Part shown: positions 7,671-16,500 of the stretch, piece after piece
How positions within the stretch are numbered: the first letter of the stretch is position 1
How the letters are laid out: each line of letters starts with the position of its first letter
NCBI RefSeq assembly: GCF_020439865.1
Contig: NZ_JAGRPF010000031.1
Coordinates: 1-35,953 of the forward strand
Reading direction: 5' to 3'
Source of the DNA: Prosthecobacter sp.
Lineage (GTDB): Bacteria > Verrucomicrobiota > Verrucomicrobiia > Verrucomicrobiales > Verrucomicrobiaceae
Length of the DNA stretch: 35,953 nt
Program-made: the position numbers and the translations under genes
Notes under the pieces: model-generated
What the model was told of the DNA's origin: nothing
What the model saw: the letters and a program-made list of their open reading frames with translations, nothing else
Databases searched by the model: none

Positions 7671-8762
7671 ATGACCTCCGCGCTCATCCTGCTCCTCGTG
7701 GTTTTGCTCGTGGTTTATACCTTCGAGTACATCAACGGCTTTCACGACACGGCCAACGCCATTGCCACCGTCGTATCCACCAAGGTGCTGACGCCCAGGC
7801 AGGCGCTTCTGCTCGCAGCTTCGACCAATCTGGTCGGAGCCTTCTGCGGCACGGCCGTGGCCAAGACGATTGGCAGTGGCATGGTGGACACCAATTTCGT
7901 TTCCACTCTCACCATTTTTTGCGCGATGCTGGGCGGCATCATTTGGAATCTTCTCACGTGGTGGTTCGGCATGCCCAGCAGCTCCACTCACGCACTCGTT
8001 GGCGGTCTTTGCGGCGCCACGATTGCTTCAGCCGGTGGAAAATGGGACGTGCTCATCTGGTCCAAGGAAAAGATCGACGCCAAAACCGGTGCGGTGGTGG
8101 GTATGGACGGCCTGCTTCACAAGGTGATCATTCCGATGATCTCCTCTCCCATCATCGGCATCATTGCCGGCTGGCTGTTCATGGGGTTCCTGTTCTGGCT
8201 GATCCGCAACTGGCGCCCCCGCACCATCAACTCGGTGTTCTCGAAGCTTCAACTCGCAAGCGCCGGTTACATGGGTTTCGGCCACGGTCTGGCGGACGCG
8301 CAGAAAACGATGGGCGTCATCGCTCTGACACTCTTTACCGCCACCGAGGCCGGCGTGTTTGAGCATGTTCCGGCGTGGATGAGTTTCCTTGTCACCCCCA
8401 CCAAGGACGTGGTGCCCTGGGTCAAGGTGAGCTGTGCCCTCGTCATGGCGGCTGGCACTTGGGCGGGTGGCTGGCGCATCATCAAGACGCTGGGGCACAA
8501 GATGGTGAAAATGAAACCCGTCCATGGGTTTGCCGCTGAAACCACAGCCGCGTCCATTTTGGTCGCCACCGGGGCGATGGGCATGCCGGTTTCCACCACG
8601 CACATCATCACGACCTCGATCATGGGCGTCGGCGCCGCAAAACGTTGGAATTCGGTCCGCTGGTCGCTCGTGGAACGCATTGTTTGGGCATGGATCATGA
8701 CCATTCCGGCAACGGCGTTGCTGGGTTACGTGTTTTATCGGATCATCTCAGCCCTGCAGTAA
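7671..8762 (+). CDS. pit: Low-affinity inorganic phosphate transporter, PiT family
   Basis: A 363-residue inner-membrane protein with about ten hydrophobic segments. Both inverted halves of the PHO4 fold are recognisable: GFHDTANA (residues 23-30) with GMPSSSTH (100-107) in the first half, and GFGHGLADAQKTMG (202-215) with GMPVSTTH (304-311) in the second. The family imports phosphate, usually as a metal-phosphate complex, using the proton or sodium gradient. The DUF47 gene directly upstream fits the standard pair. The 3' end overlaps that of the convergent bioA gene by 20 bp. The large cytoplasmic loop common in Escherichia coli Pit is short here, as in the DUF47-linked type. Confidence 0.95.
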   Translation: MTSALILLLVVLLVVYTFEYINGFHDTANAIATVVSTKVLTPRQALLLAASTNLVGAFCGTAVAKTIGSGMVDTNFVSTLTIFCAMLGGIIWNLLTWWFGMPSSSTHALVGGLCGATIASAGGKWDVLIWSKEKIDAKTGAVVGMDGLLHKVIIPMISSPIIGIIAGWLFMGFLFWLIRNWRPRTINSVFSKLQLASAGYMGFGHGLADAQKTMGVIALTLFTATEAGVFEHVPAWMSFLVTPTKDVVPWVKVSCALVMAAGTWAGGWRIIKTLGHKMVKMKPVHGFAAETTAASILVATGAMGMPVSTTHIITTSIMGVGAAKRWNSVRWSLVERIVWAWIMTIPATALLGYVFYRIISALQ

Positions 8763-10017
8763 CTGCCGATCCGCCGCAGACGTCGTTCAAGGCGGCCTTT
8801 AGCGCCGTCACCATTCGGTCGATTTCGTCCGGCGTGACGCAAAGGGGTGGCATGAGAACGATCGTGTTTCCAATGGGGCGTGTGAGAAGGCCGTGTTCTC
8901 GTGCGGCCAGACAAACCTTGGCCCCTGTGCTTAGATCGGGGGAATCCACCGTGATCGCAGCGATCATACCGCACTGACGGAACCCCGGCAGATCGCTCAT
9001 GCGATCGCGCAATCTCACGATTTTCGCCGGGAGCTGTTCGAGCACACGTTCTTCGCGAAACACACGAAGACTCGCCAGTGCGGCGGCGCATCCGAGCTGG
9101 CTTCCTGCGTAGCTGTGACCGTAGAAAAACGTGCGCCCTTCGCTTGGATCACCGAGGAAGCCCCCGAACACCCGTTCCGTCGTCAACGTGGCCGCAAACG
9201 GCAGATAGCCGCCGGTGATCCCCTTCGCGAGGCAGAGAAAATCGGGAACGACGCCTTCGTGTTCGCAGGCGAACATCTTTCCCGTTCGGCCAAAGCCGGT
9301 CATCACTTCGTCGAGGATCAAAAACACGTCCTGCTCTTCGCACCATGCATTCAGCGTCTTCAGCATGTCCTGCGGCCACAAGCGCATGCCGGCGGCGCCT
9401 TGAATCAACGGCTCAATGATCACCGCTGCGATGCGGTTTCGCTCCTCCGCTGCCAGCGCGTTCAATTCATCGAGATTTGTGACCGTGAGGACGCGGTAGC
9501 CAAAATCATTGCCGCTGCCTTTGAAGAGCGGAATGCCGCCAAGACTCGCCGCGCCGAGCGTGTCGCCGTGATACGCACGATCAAAGGCGATCAGCGTGTC
9601 AAGCTGCGGTCGGCCGTTCTGCTTCCAGAACTGCAAGGCCATGCGCACGGCGGACTCGATGGCCGTGGAACCGTTGTCGGTAAAAAACGCCCGAGTGATT
9701 TTGTCGCCCGGGACCAGGTCAACGAGTTCCTTCGCCAGCCGGATCGCCGGTTCGTGGGTGAAGCCGAGAAACGAGGTATGTGCGACTTTGCCGAGCTGCT
9801 CGGTGATTGCCGCGTTGATCGTCGGATGGCAGTGACCGTGGATGTTCGTCCAGATCGAGGCGTTGCCGTCGAGGTACTCCCGGCCGAACTGATCCTTCAG
9901 CACGCAACCATAGCCCTCCACCAGCATCAGTGGCTGGTGATCTGGCGCACACCAAGGCTGCATCGGTGTGAAGGGATGCCAGAGATGGGTTTTGTCGATT
10001 TGGACGAGGTCGGTCAC
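8743..10017 (-). CDS. bioA: Adenosylmethionine-8-amino-7-oxononanoate aminotransferase (biotin synthesis)
   Basis: A 424-residue class III PLP aminotransferase. The start [10 protein letters not shown] and the segment [16 protein letters not shown] are specific to BioA rather than other class III enzymes. The PLP sites are visible: DNGSTAIE (114-121), DEV with Asp236, and the Schiff-base lysine Lys265 in [11 protein letters not shown]. It converts 7-keto-8-aminopelargonate to 7,8-diaminopelargonate with S-adenosylmethionine as amino donor, in the cytoplasm. No other bio gene is near, so the pathway is split on this chromosome. The gene is divergent from the sigma-factor gene across about 100 bp, and its end overlaps pit. 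No biotin-repressor operator could be recognised in front of it. Confidence 0.95.
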   Translation of the reverse strand: MTDLVQIDKTHLWHPFTPMQPWCAPDHQPLMLVEGYGCVLKDQFGREYLDGNASIWTNIHGHCHPTINAAITEQLGKVAHTSFLGFTHEPAIRLAKELVDLVPGDKITRAFFTDNGSTAIESAVRMALQFWKQNGRPQLDTLIAFDRAYHGDTLGAASLGGIPLFKGSGNDFGYRVLTVTNLDELNALAAEERNRIAAVIIEPLIQGAAGMRLWPQDMLKTLNAWCEEQDVFLILDEVMTGFGRTGKMFACEHEGVVPDFLCLAKGITGGYLPFAATLTTERVFGGFLGDPSEGRTFFYGHSYAGSQLGCAAALASLRVFREERVLEQLPAKIVRLRDRMSDLPGFRQCGMIAAITVDSPDLSTGAKVCLAAREHGLLTRPIGNTIVLMPPLCVTPDEIDRMVTALKAALNDVCGGSAVTAGLR

Positions 10018-10118
10018 AGAGTGCGGATGTAGTGAAAGCGGTCTGCTTCTTGCGTGTTATTTACAAAATGCACGTTTAGTCTGCTTCGTTCGCGATTATT
10101 TTTCAGGCTTCCCGATCC

Positions 10119-10889
10119 ATGGAACAAGTCTTCCCGAGTCTTGCTCATCACCGGCCTTCGGCCGCGCAACCTGCTGTCAACAGCGGGTTGTTTCCAGTCA
10201 CGATGTGGTCGATGATTCAGGCGGCGAAGGAAGAGGATGAGGCGCTACATGGACTGGAACGGCTGGCCAGGGCCTACTGGCGCCCGCTTTATGTCTTCGC
10301 GCGTCAGCGTGGCATGGACCACGATGCGGCAGCGGATGCGGTTCAAGGTTTTTTTGAGCACCTGCTTTCTCACGAGATGCTGAGAAACGTGCAGCGTGGC
10401 GAAGTGCGGTTCCGCAGTTTCCTCCTGCGTTGTTTCACGAACTGGCTCGCCAACGAGCACAAAAAATCCCGTGCCGCGAAACGTGGCGGCGAGGCGCCCG
10501 CGCTGCCGATTGATGAAATGGATTCCCGGATCGAAGAACCCGCCCTGGTCGGGGGGAAATCGCCCGACTGGGCCTACGATCACCGCTGGGCGCGCGCGAT
10601 GGTGGACGGCGCCCTGCAGCGGCTGGAGGCGGAAATAGCCCAACGTGAGCGCAGCGAGTTTCTATTGGAATTGCGGCAGCGGACCTTTGCCACAGATGCG
10701 GCGGGACCGGATTGGGAGGCGCTCGCACACCGCTTTGGTATGACACATGGAGCCGTGCGGAAAGCGGCGACGGATCTGCGGCGACGGTTTGGCATGCTGC
10801 TGCGCGAGGAGGTTCGGAGCGTTGTCTCCAGTGACGACGAGGTCGATGACGAACTGCGTTACATGGTGGGTCTGCTTTCGGCGGCATGA
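10119..10889 (+). CDS. Sigma-70-like (ECF-type) RNA polymerase sigma factor
   Basis: A 256-residue protein. The N-terminal FPVTMWSMIQAA motif and LARAYWRPLYVFARQRGMDHDAAADAVQGFFEHLL are typical of region 2 in the large sigma-like family common in Planctomycetota and Verrucomicrobiota. RFRSFLLRCFTNWLANEHKKSRAAKRGG follows, and a region-4-like helix-turn-helix lies at WEALAHRFGMTHGAVRKAATDLRRRF. Starts at 10203 or 10212 are possible, but they would remove or break the conserved FP-x-T-x-WS motif, so 10119 is preferred. The kinase gene begins 15 bp downstream; kinase-controlled sigma activity is known for related pairs, and is inferred here. No anti-sigma factor gene is visible. Confidence 0.85.
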   Translation: MEQVFPSLAHHRPSAAQPAVNSGLFPVTMWSMIQAAKEEDEALHGLERLARAYWRPLYVFARQRGMDHDAAADAVQGFFEHLLSHEMLRNVQRGEVRFRSFLLRCFTNWLANEHKKSRAAKRGGEAPALPIDEMDSRIEEPALVGGKSPDWAYDHRWARAMVDGALQRLEAEIAQRERSEFLLELRQRTFATDAAGPDWEALAHRFGMTHGAVRKAATDLRRRFGMLLREEVRSVVSSDDEVDDELRYMVGLLSAA

Positions 10890-10904
10890 GATTTCCCAAC
10901 GTCC

Positions 10905-13475
10905 ATGAACGTCGTTCCTCAAGAACCGCAAGCCTGTCCTGTCTGCTCCGCCAGACTGGAGGCCGACGGCATCTGCCTGGCGTGCCTGCTCAATGAGGGA
11001 CTGGAGGCGGAGCAGGAATCGCAGTCGGCAGGTGCTGCGGCACCGGCGCGTGTCCTGAGCCTGCCGTGTGAGTTTGCCGGTTACCGGCTGGTGCGAGAGA
11101 TCGCCAGCGGCGGCATGGGCATCGTTTACGAAGCTGAAGATGTGAAGCTGCGGCGCGTGGTGGCGCTGAAGGTCATTCGCAACGCGATTTTCGCCACACG
11201 TGATGAAGCCGGCCGCTTCAAGGCGGAGACGCAGGCCATCGCGCAGTTGGATCATCCGGACATCGTGCCGATCTACGAGAGCGGCGAGGAGGGAGGGATG
11301 CCGTACTACACGATGCGGCTGGCGGAGGGCGGGTCGCTGGCGGAGCGGATCAAGAAGCGTGGTGTGATGCCGGACCGTGAGGCGGCGACGTTGATGAGCC
11401 GGATCGCACGTGCGGTGCAGCATGCGCATGATCACGGCGTGCTGCATCGCGACTTGAAGCCTGCGAACATTTTGCTGGATGTGTCGGGCAGGCCGATGCT
11501 CTCGGACTTTGGGCTGGCGAAGGTGCTGGATGCGGAGTTTCAGCTGACGCGCAGCAACGCGTACGTGGGGACACCGCATTACATGAGTCCGGAGCAGGCG
11601 GCAGGGAAGTCGAAGGAAGTGACGACGGCGAGTGATGTGTGGGCGCTGGGGGTGATGCTGTATCAGATGCTGACAGACAAGCTGCCGTTCCAAGGCGGTA
11701 GCGCGGTGGAGGTGATGAGGCGCATCACGCAGGAAGAGCCGGAGATCAGTTCGTCTGGAAAAGTGACTCAGCGTTCCGGTCCCAAGACAGACACTGTGAA
11801 GCCGGAAGCCGTGGCGGCAGCGTCGCTTCAGCGGGTGCACCCGGATTTGGCGACGCTGATTTTGCGCTGCTTGGAGAAGCAGCCGGCACGACGTCTGTCG
11901 AGCGCGGGCTTCCTCACCGAGGAGTTGGACCGCTTTTTGGAGGGAGTGCCGATCCAGTCCCGATCCGTGGGATCATTCGAGCGGCTTTGGAAGCTCGCCT
12001 CGAGGAACAAAGCCGCTGCGTTTGCCGTTCTGGGCACATCACTGTCTCTGATGGTGGGCACGGTGGTATCGGTATGGCAGATGCTGAACGCGAAGGCGGC
12101 TGAAGCGATTGCACTCAGGGAGAAGATGGAGGCGAACACGGTTTCTCAAATCATCCTGGCCACGGTCAAGGACCTGGATGAACGACGCACGGGCAGTGAC
12201 ATCGACCCCGAGCAGATGAAACAGGAGATGCTCAGGCGCATCACGGAGTTCAAAGGCGATCCGGTGCGCAAAGCGCAGATGCTGGCCGAGACCGCCATCA
12301 TGTTTCCCCACGCCCAGTGCCTGGAGAACTACCGGCAGGCGCTGGCCTTGGTGGAGCCGGTGCTGGGACCGGACGACCCGATGGTGTGGGACATGCGCTA
12401 CTGTGTAGCCGGACAGCGGGCGGTCATGGAGAACCAGTCCGACGAATCACTGAGCGAACTGCGCACCGTCCTCGCATGGCAGCTCGAACATTTGGGTCCC
12501 ACGCATCGCCAGACCCTGTTCACACAGTTCACTGTGGGGAAGAATCTCAACCTCCGGGGGGAGGCGAAGGATGCAGAGCCCCTGCTGGCCGCCGTTTGTC
12601 ATGAGACAGAGGGCAATGCGTCATATCCTCTCGCGCACCAGGCTCTTTGCCGGCTCGAACACGAGAAGGCGGTCTTTCTCGCTGGAAAACACGAGGCGGC
12701 GCTCGAGCTCGGCCGGGTCAACAACCGCAAAGTCCTGGAGGCGCTCGGAGACCGGCATGTGATGACTGCGCGCACCTTTGGCCGACATGCATCTCATTGT
12801 CGCGAGGCCGGACTGCTGGACGAGGCGGTGGAGACTGGTCGCAAGGCCCTGGACATTTACTGGAACTCCGTCGGTCCCGATAACATGTATGCTCGGGAAT
12901 GCCTGGCCACCCTCTCGGCGACACTGTCTGATAAAGACGACAAACAAGCCCGGCTCGCGTTGGTGGAGGAGGCGGTGAAGGTTTGTGACCTTCGGCTCGG
13001 CCCGTCTCATTCCTTCACGCTCTACCGCGTCGAATGCTGTCAGTTTGTGCAGAGCGAGATGAAGCATTACACCGACGCGGTGTCGCTCGGAGAAGGGTGG
13101 ATCTCCCGCATCCGTGGGCCGGATGACCGTCTGCCCTCCGCCGCAAATGGTGTTCTACGTGAACTCTCCTACGCTTTGCGGATGCTCCAGCAGTATTCGC
13201 GTGCGGAGACGGTCCTGCGCGAACTCATCCCGCTGATGGAACAGCACGAACCGGATGATCTGCAGCGGTACGCGGACATCTCCAACCTCGGAGCGGTATT
13301 GCTGCGCCAACAACGTCCGTCCGAGGCCGTCCCCCATCTCAAGCAAGCCATCGATGCCTTCGAAAAGAAAGGCGCGGAGCAGCCCCAGCTCACCGCCAGA
13401 GCGCTTCCCCTGGCAAAAAAACGGCTGCAACAAGCCGAACAGGCGCTGGAAACCGAGGCGGCAGCAGGGCGGTAA
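10905..13475 (+). CDS. Membrane Ser/Thr protein kinase with N-terminal zinc ribbon and C-terminal TPR sensor
   Basis: An 856-residue protein. Residues 11-27 form a zinc ribbon (Cys11, Cys14, Cys24, Cys27). The Hanks-type kinase domain spans about 60-345, with glycine loop ASGGMG, catalytic Lys89 in VALK, HRDLKPAN at 181-188, DFG at 201-203 and GTPHYMSPEQ in the activation segment. All catalytic residues are present, and it is an RD kinase. One transmembrane helix lies at about 369-391. The C-terminal 450 residues are TPR-like helical repeats of the tetratricopeptide/kinesin-light-chain kind, which in this orientation would be periplasmic and could bind a ligand or partner. It lies between a sigma factor and an autotransporter on the same strand, which suggests it controls the former in response to envelope state. 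Confidence 0.92.
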   Translation: MNVVPQEPQACPVCSARLEADGICLACLLNEGLEAEQESQSAGAAAPARVLSLPCEFAGYRLVREIASGGMGIVYEAEDVKLRRVVALKVIRNAIFATRDEAGRFKAETQAIAQLDHPDIVPIYESGEEGGMPYYTMRLAEGGSLAERIKKRGVMPDREAATLMSRIARAVQHAHDHGVLHRDLKPANILLDVSGRPMLSDFGLAKVLDAEFQLTRSNAYVGTPHYMSPEQAAGKSKEVTTASDVWALGVMLYQMLTDKLPFQGGSAVEVMRRITQEEPEISSSGKVTQRSGPKTDTVKPEAVAAASLQRVHPDLATLILRCLEKQPARRLSSAGFLTEELDRFLEGVPIQSRSVGSFERLWKLASRNKAAAFAVLGTSLSLMVGTVVSVWQMLNAKAAEAIALREKMEANTVSQIILATVKDLDERRTGSDIDPEQMKQEMLRRITEFKGDPVRKAQMLAETAIMFPHAQCLENYRQALALVEPVLGPDDPMVWDMRYCVAGQRAVMENQSDESLSELRTVLAWQLEHLGPTHRQTLFTQFTVGKNLNLRGEAKDAEPLLAAVCHETEGNASYPLAHQALCRLEHEKAVFLAGKHEAALELGRVNNRKVLEALGDRHVMTARTFGRHASHCREAGLLDEAVETGRKALDIYWNSVGPDNMYARECLATLSATLSDKDDKQARLALVEEAVKVCDLRLGPSHSFTLYRVECCQFVQSEMKHYTDAVSLGEGWISRIRGPDDRLPSAANGVLRELSYALRMLQQYSRAETVLRELIPLMEQHEPDDLQRYADISNLGAVLLRQQRPSEAVPHLKQAIDAFEKKGAEQPQLTARALPLAKKRLQQAEQALETEAAAGR

Positions 13476-13528
13476 AAGTTTTTTTCAGAACCGGGGTAAC
13501 ACGCGGAACAGGAAGTTGTGGATGCCGG

Positions 13529-13546
13529 ATGCACGACCTCGTGCAT
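13529..13546 (+). promoter_or_regulatory. Inverted repeat directly before the autotransporter start
   Basis: ATGCACGA and its exact complement TCGTGCAT are separated by CC and end 4 bp before the ATG at 13551. As RNA this gives a 7-bp stem with a 4-nt loop placed over the ribosome-binding region, so it could limit translation. As DNA it could be an operator. No Shine-Dalgarno sequence is seen between it and the start. Confidence 0.5.
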
Positions 13547-13550
13547 ACCC

Positions 13551-16500
13551 ATGAAAACACTAACATCCCACATTCGAAAGACGCGGCGCAAGCCGACCTT
13601 CCTCAACCGGCTGCCTCACGCAGCGCTCACGGCGATTCTGTCGCTCAATCTGGCACTGCCCGCCTGGGCGGTGGATCCCACGGCTGGCACCGTCCTGGAC
13701 GGCAGCTTCGTTCTCGATGGTGCCGGCGGCATCATCGACGGCAGCAGCGCCAATGGTTACTTCCTCCACACGGGAGACATGACGATCAGCAACGTCACGT
13801 TGCAAAACTTCAACACTGTGGGCGGCAGTGGCAGTGGGGGTGGTGCGGGTTTTGGAGGTGCGCTGTTCATTAACAACGGGACGAATGTCGAGCTGAACAA
13901 TGTCAGCTTCCTCTCCAACAACGCTGTCGGCGGCCAGGGCGGCGTCGGAACTCTTGGTGGAACCCTCAACAATCTGTTCACCCCGACAAGCAACGGTTCC
14001 AATGGAGCCAACGGTAGTGATGCGCCAAGCACGGCAGCCTATGTGAACGGCGGCAACGGCGGCAACGGTTTCAATGGCGCCTTCGGTGGCAATGCCACCG
14101 CCGGATTTGGCGGCAACGGTGGGAATGGCGGCAATGGATCAGGCGGCTCGGCGGTGACGGCGGATACGGTCAAACAGGGGCTGGAAATGTCCTACCAGGC
14201 GCTCACCATCACGTCCGAGACGACCGAGTCGGTTATCTTCAACACCATTGCGGGTGTGTTTGACAGCCTCATCGCAGCGGCTGGTTCAGGAGCCAATGCA
14301 GGCGGCCCAACGACTGCCAATCTGGTGCCTGGGTTCACGACCCTGGCAGCCCAGTTCCACGCCGAGGCAACTAAGGCTACCGGATCGGTCACTTCTGAGA
14401 TCGCCAAGCAGACCTATGAAGCCGCCTACTTTACGGCGCTCACGGTGACAGGCCTGGTGGATGGTGCCGCAGGAAACGGCGGCGGTGGTGCCAATGGCGG
14501 CAGTGGCGGACGAGGCAGCGAATTCTTCGGCGGCGGTGCCGGTGGCAATGGCGGCAACGGCGGCGATGCCTACGTGGGCGATCCTTCCACCGCGCAGGGT
14601 GGTGGCGGTGGTGGCGGCGGCGCGGGGGGAACCGGTGGTTTTGGCGGTGGCGGCGGTGTCGGCGGCAACGGCGGCAATGGCGGTGATTCTGCGGCAGGAG
14701 AAGATGGTGCCGATGGCGGAAGCGGTTCGGGCGGCAATGGCGGTTTCGGCGGTGGCGCCGGTGCCAGTGGCATCGACAACCTCACACCCACGGCAGGCGG
14801 CATCGGGGGCAATGGCTACGGCGGTGCCATCTTTGTCCGCACTGGAGGCACGCTCACCATCACCGGAAACGCCTTGTTTGATGGCAACGGCGTGCGTGGC
14901 GGTGACGGACAAGTAGCGGATGACAGCACCGACGCCGGAATGAGCGGCATCGGCGTTGGAACTGACCTTTTCATGATGAAGGGTTCCACGGTCATCCTGG
15001 ACGCTGACAAGTACAGCATTGGCAATGTCATCACCTTCAATGGCGATGCTTACGGCACCTCCATCGCAGACGACAGTGCCGCATCCATCATTCCTTCCGG
15101 AGGTGTTTCGCCCATCACGTCCGGTTCAGGAGCGATCATCATCATTCGCAGCGGCCTGATCCAGTTCAACGGGGCCAACCTCTACTCAGGCCAGACGAAA
15201 ATCGAAGGTGGCACTCTTCAGGCACAGGACGGCGAAGGCATCTACTGGGACAGCAACATCAACCTGGCCGGAACAGCCGCATCGAACGGCGTGCTCATGA
15301 TGAACGGCAGTTTCACCCGCTACGTGGGTGCTCAGAGCAATCGTGTGCAATGGGGCGGCAGCGGCGGCTTTGCCGCGGCGGGAGGAGATCTCAATGTCCG
15401 TCTCAGCAACGGTCAGACAATGTTCTGGGGCAGCGGCAGCTTCGTGCCGAATGGCAACGCTCTGATCTTTGGTTCCACCTACGCCACAGACAAGGTCAAA
15501 TTCGCGAACAACATCAACCTCAATGGCGCCGACCGCACCATCCTGGTGAAAGCGAATGACGCCGACTCTGAAAACAACATCGATGCGAATGTTGACTGGG
15601 CCGTCATGAACGGTGTCATCTCCAACGGCTCCCTCACGATCAATGACGCCAATCACAATGGCAAGCTGGTGCTCGCAGGCGCGAACACCTACACCGGCAG
15701 CACCACGATCAACGCAGGCACGCTGGAAATCACCGGCAGTGTGAAGAGCAGCCTCATCGACATCACCGCAGGCGCCACCTTGGACAGCCCGAACGGCGGT
15801 CTCGACGTCACCACGGCAGTCAATAACGACGGCACGCTCAATCTGGGCTCTGTCAACGACACCATCGCCTCTCTGACGAACACCGGTACCATCAACGGCA
15901 CCGGCACGCTCACCGCGACGACCTACAACCTCAATGACGGCTCCGTGCTCAATGCGAACCTCGGCGACGGCACATTGAACGTGGACGGCACCGTCATCCT
16001 GAACAACACCGTCGGCGCCTCGATCGTGAATGTGCTCGCAACGGGTATTCTGAACCTCACTGCATCGGAACTCATCCTCGACACCGCCACGGTCACTGTG
16101 GATGGCACGCTCAATCTCGATTACATCAATGGCATTGAAACCTTCCAGACCCTTCTGGGATCCGGAACGGTGCGCACCAACGGCAATCAGTTCGTCGTCG
16201 CCGACGGTGGCAATTTCGCCGGCATCCTCGATGCACCAAATTCGGATCTTACCGCAGGGAGTGGTTCGCTCACGCTCAATGGCGGCACGACCAACGCCTT
16301 GTCCACCACGGTGGAAAACACTCTGACGATCTCCAACGGCGGTGTGTTGAACAGCCCCACCATCAGTCTTGCCAACGGCGGCGTGCTGGATCTCAGCGGC
16401 GGCGGCACGATCAACTTCACCACGCTGACGAGTCTCGGCAGCCCGGGCGGCACGATCAACATCGGCAGCAATGACTTCATCATCCCTTTTGGTTCCACCA

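Noticed and set aside
14041..14812. Possible CRISPR-like or tandem array because of regular short repeats
   Set aside because: The units are short, degenerate, in frame and encode glycine-rich peptide; there are no unique spacers of constant length.
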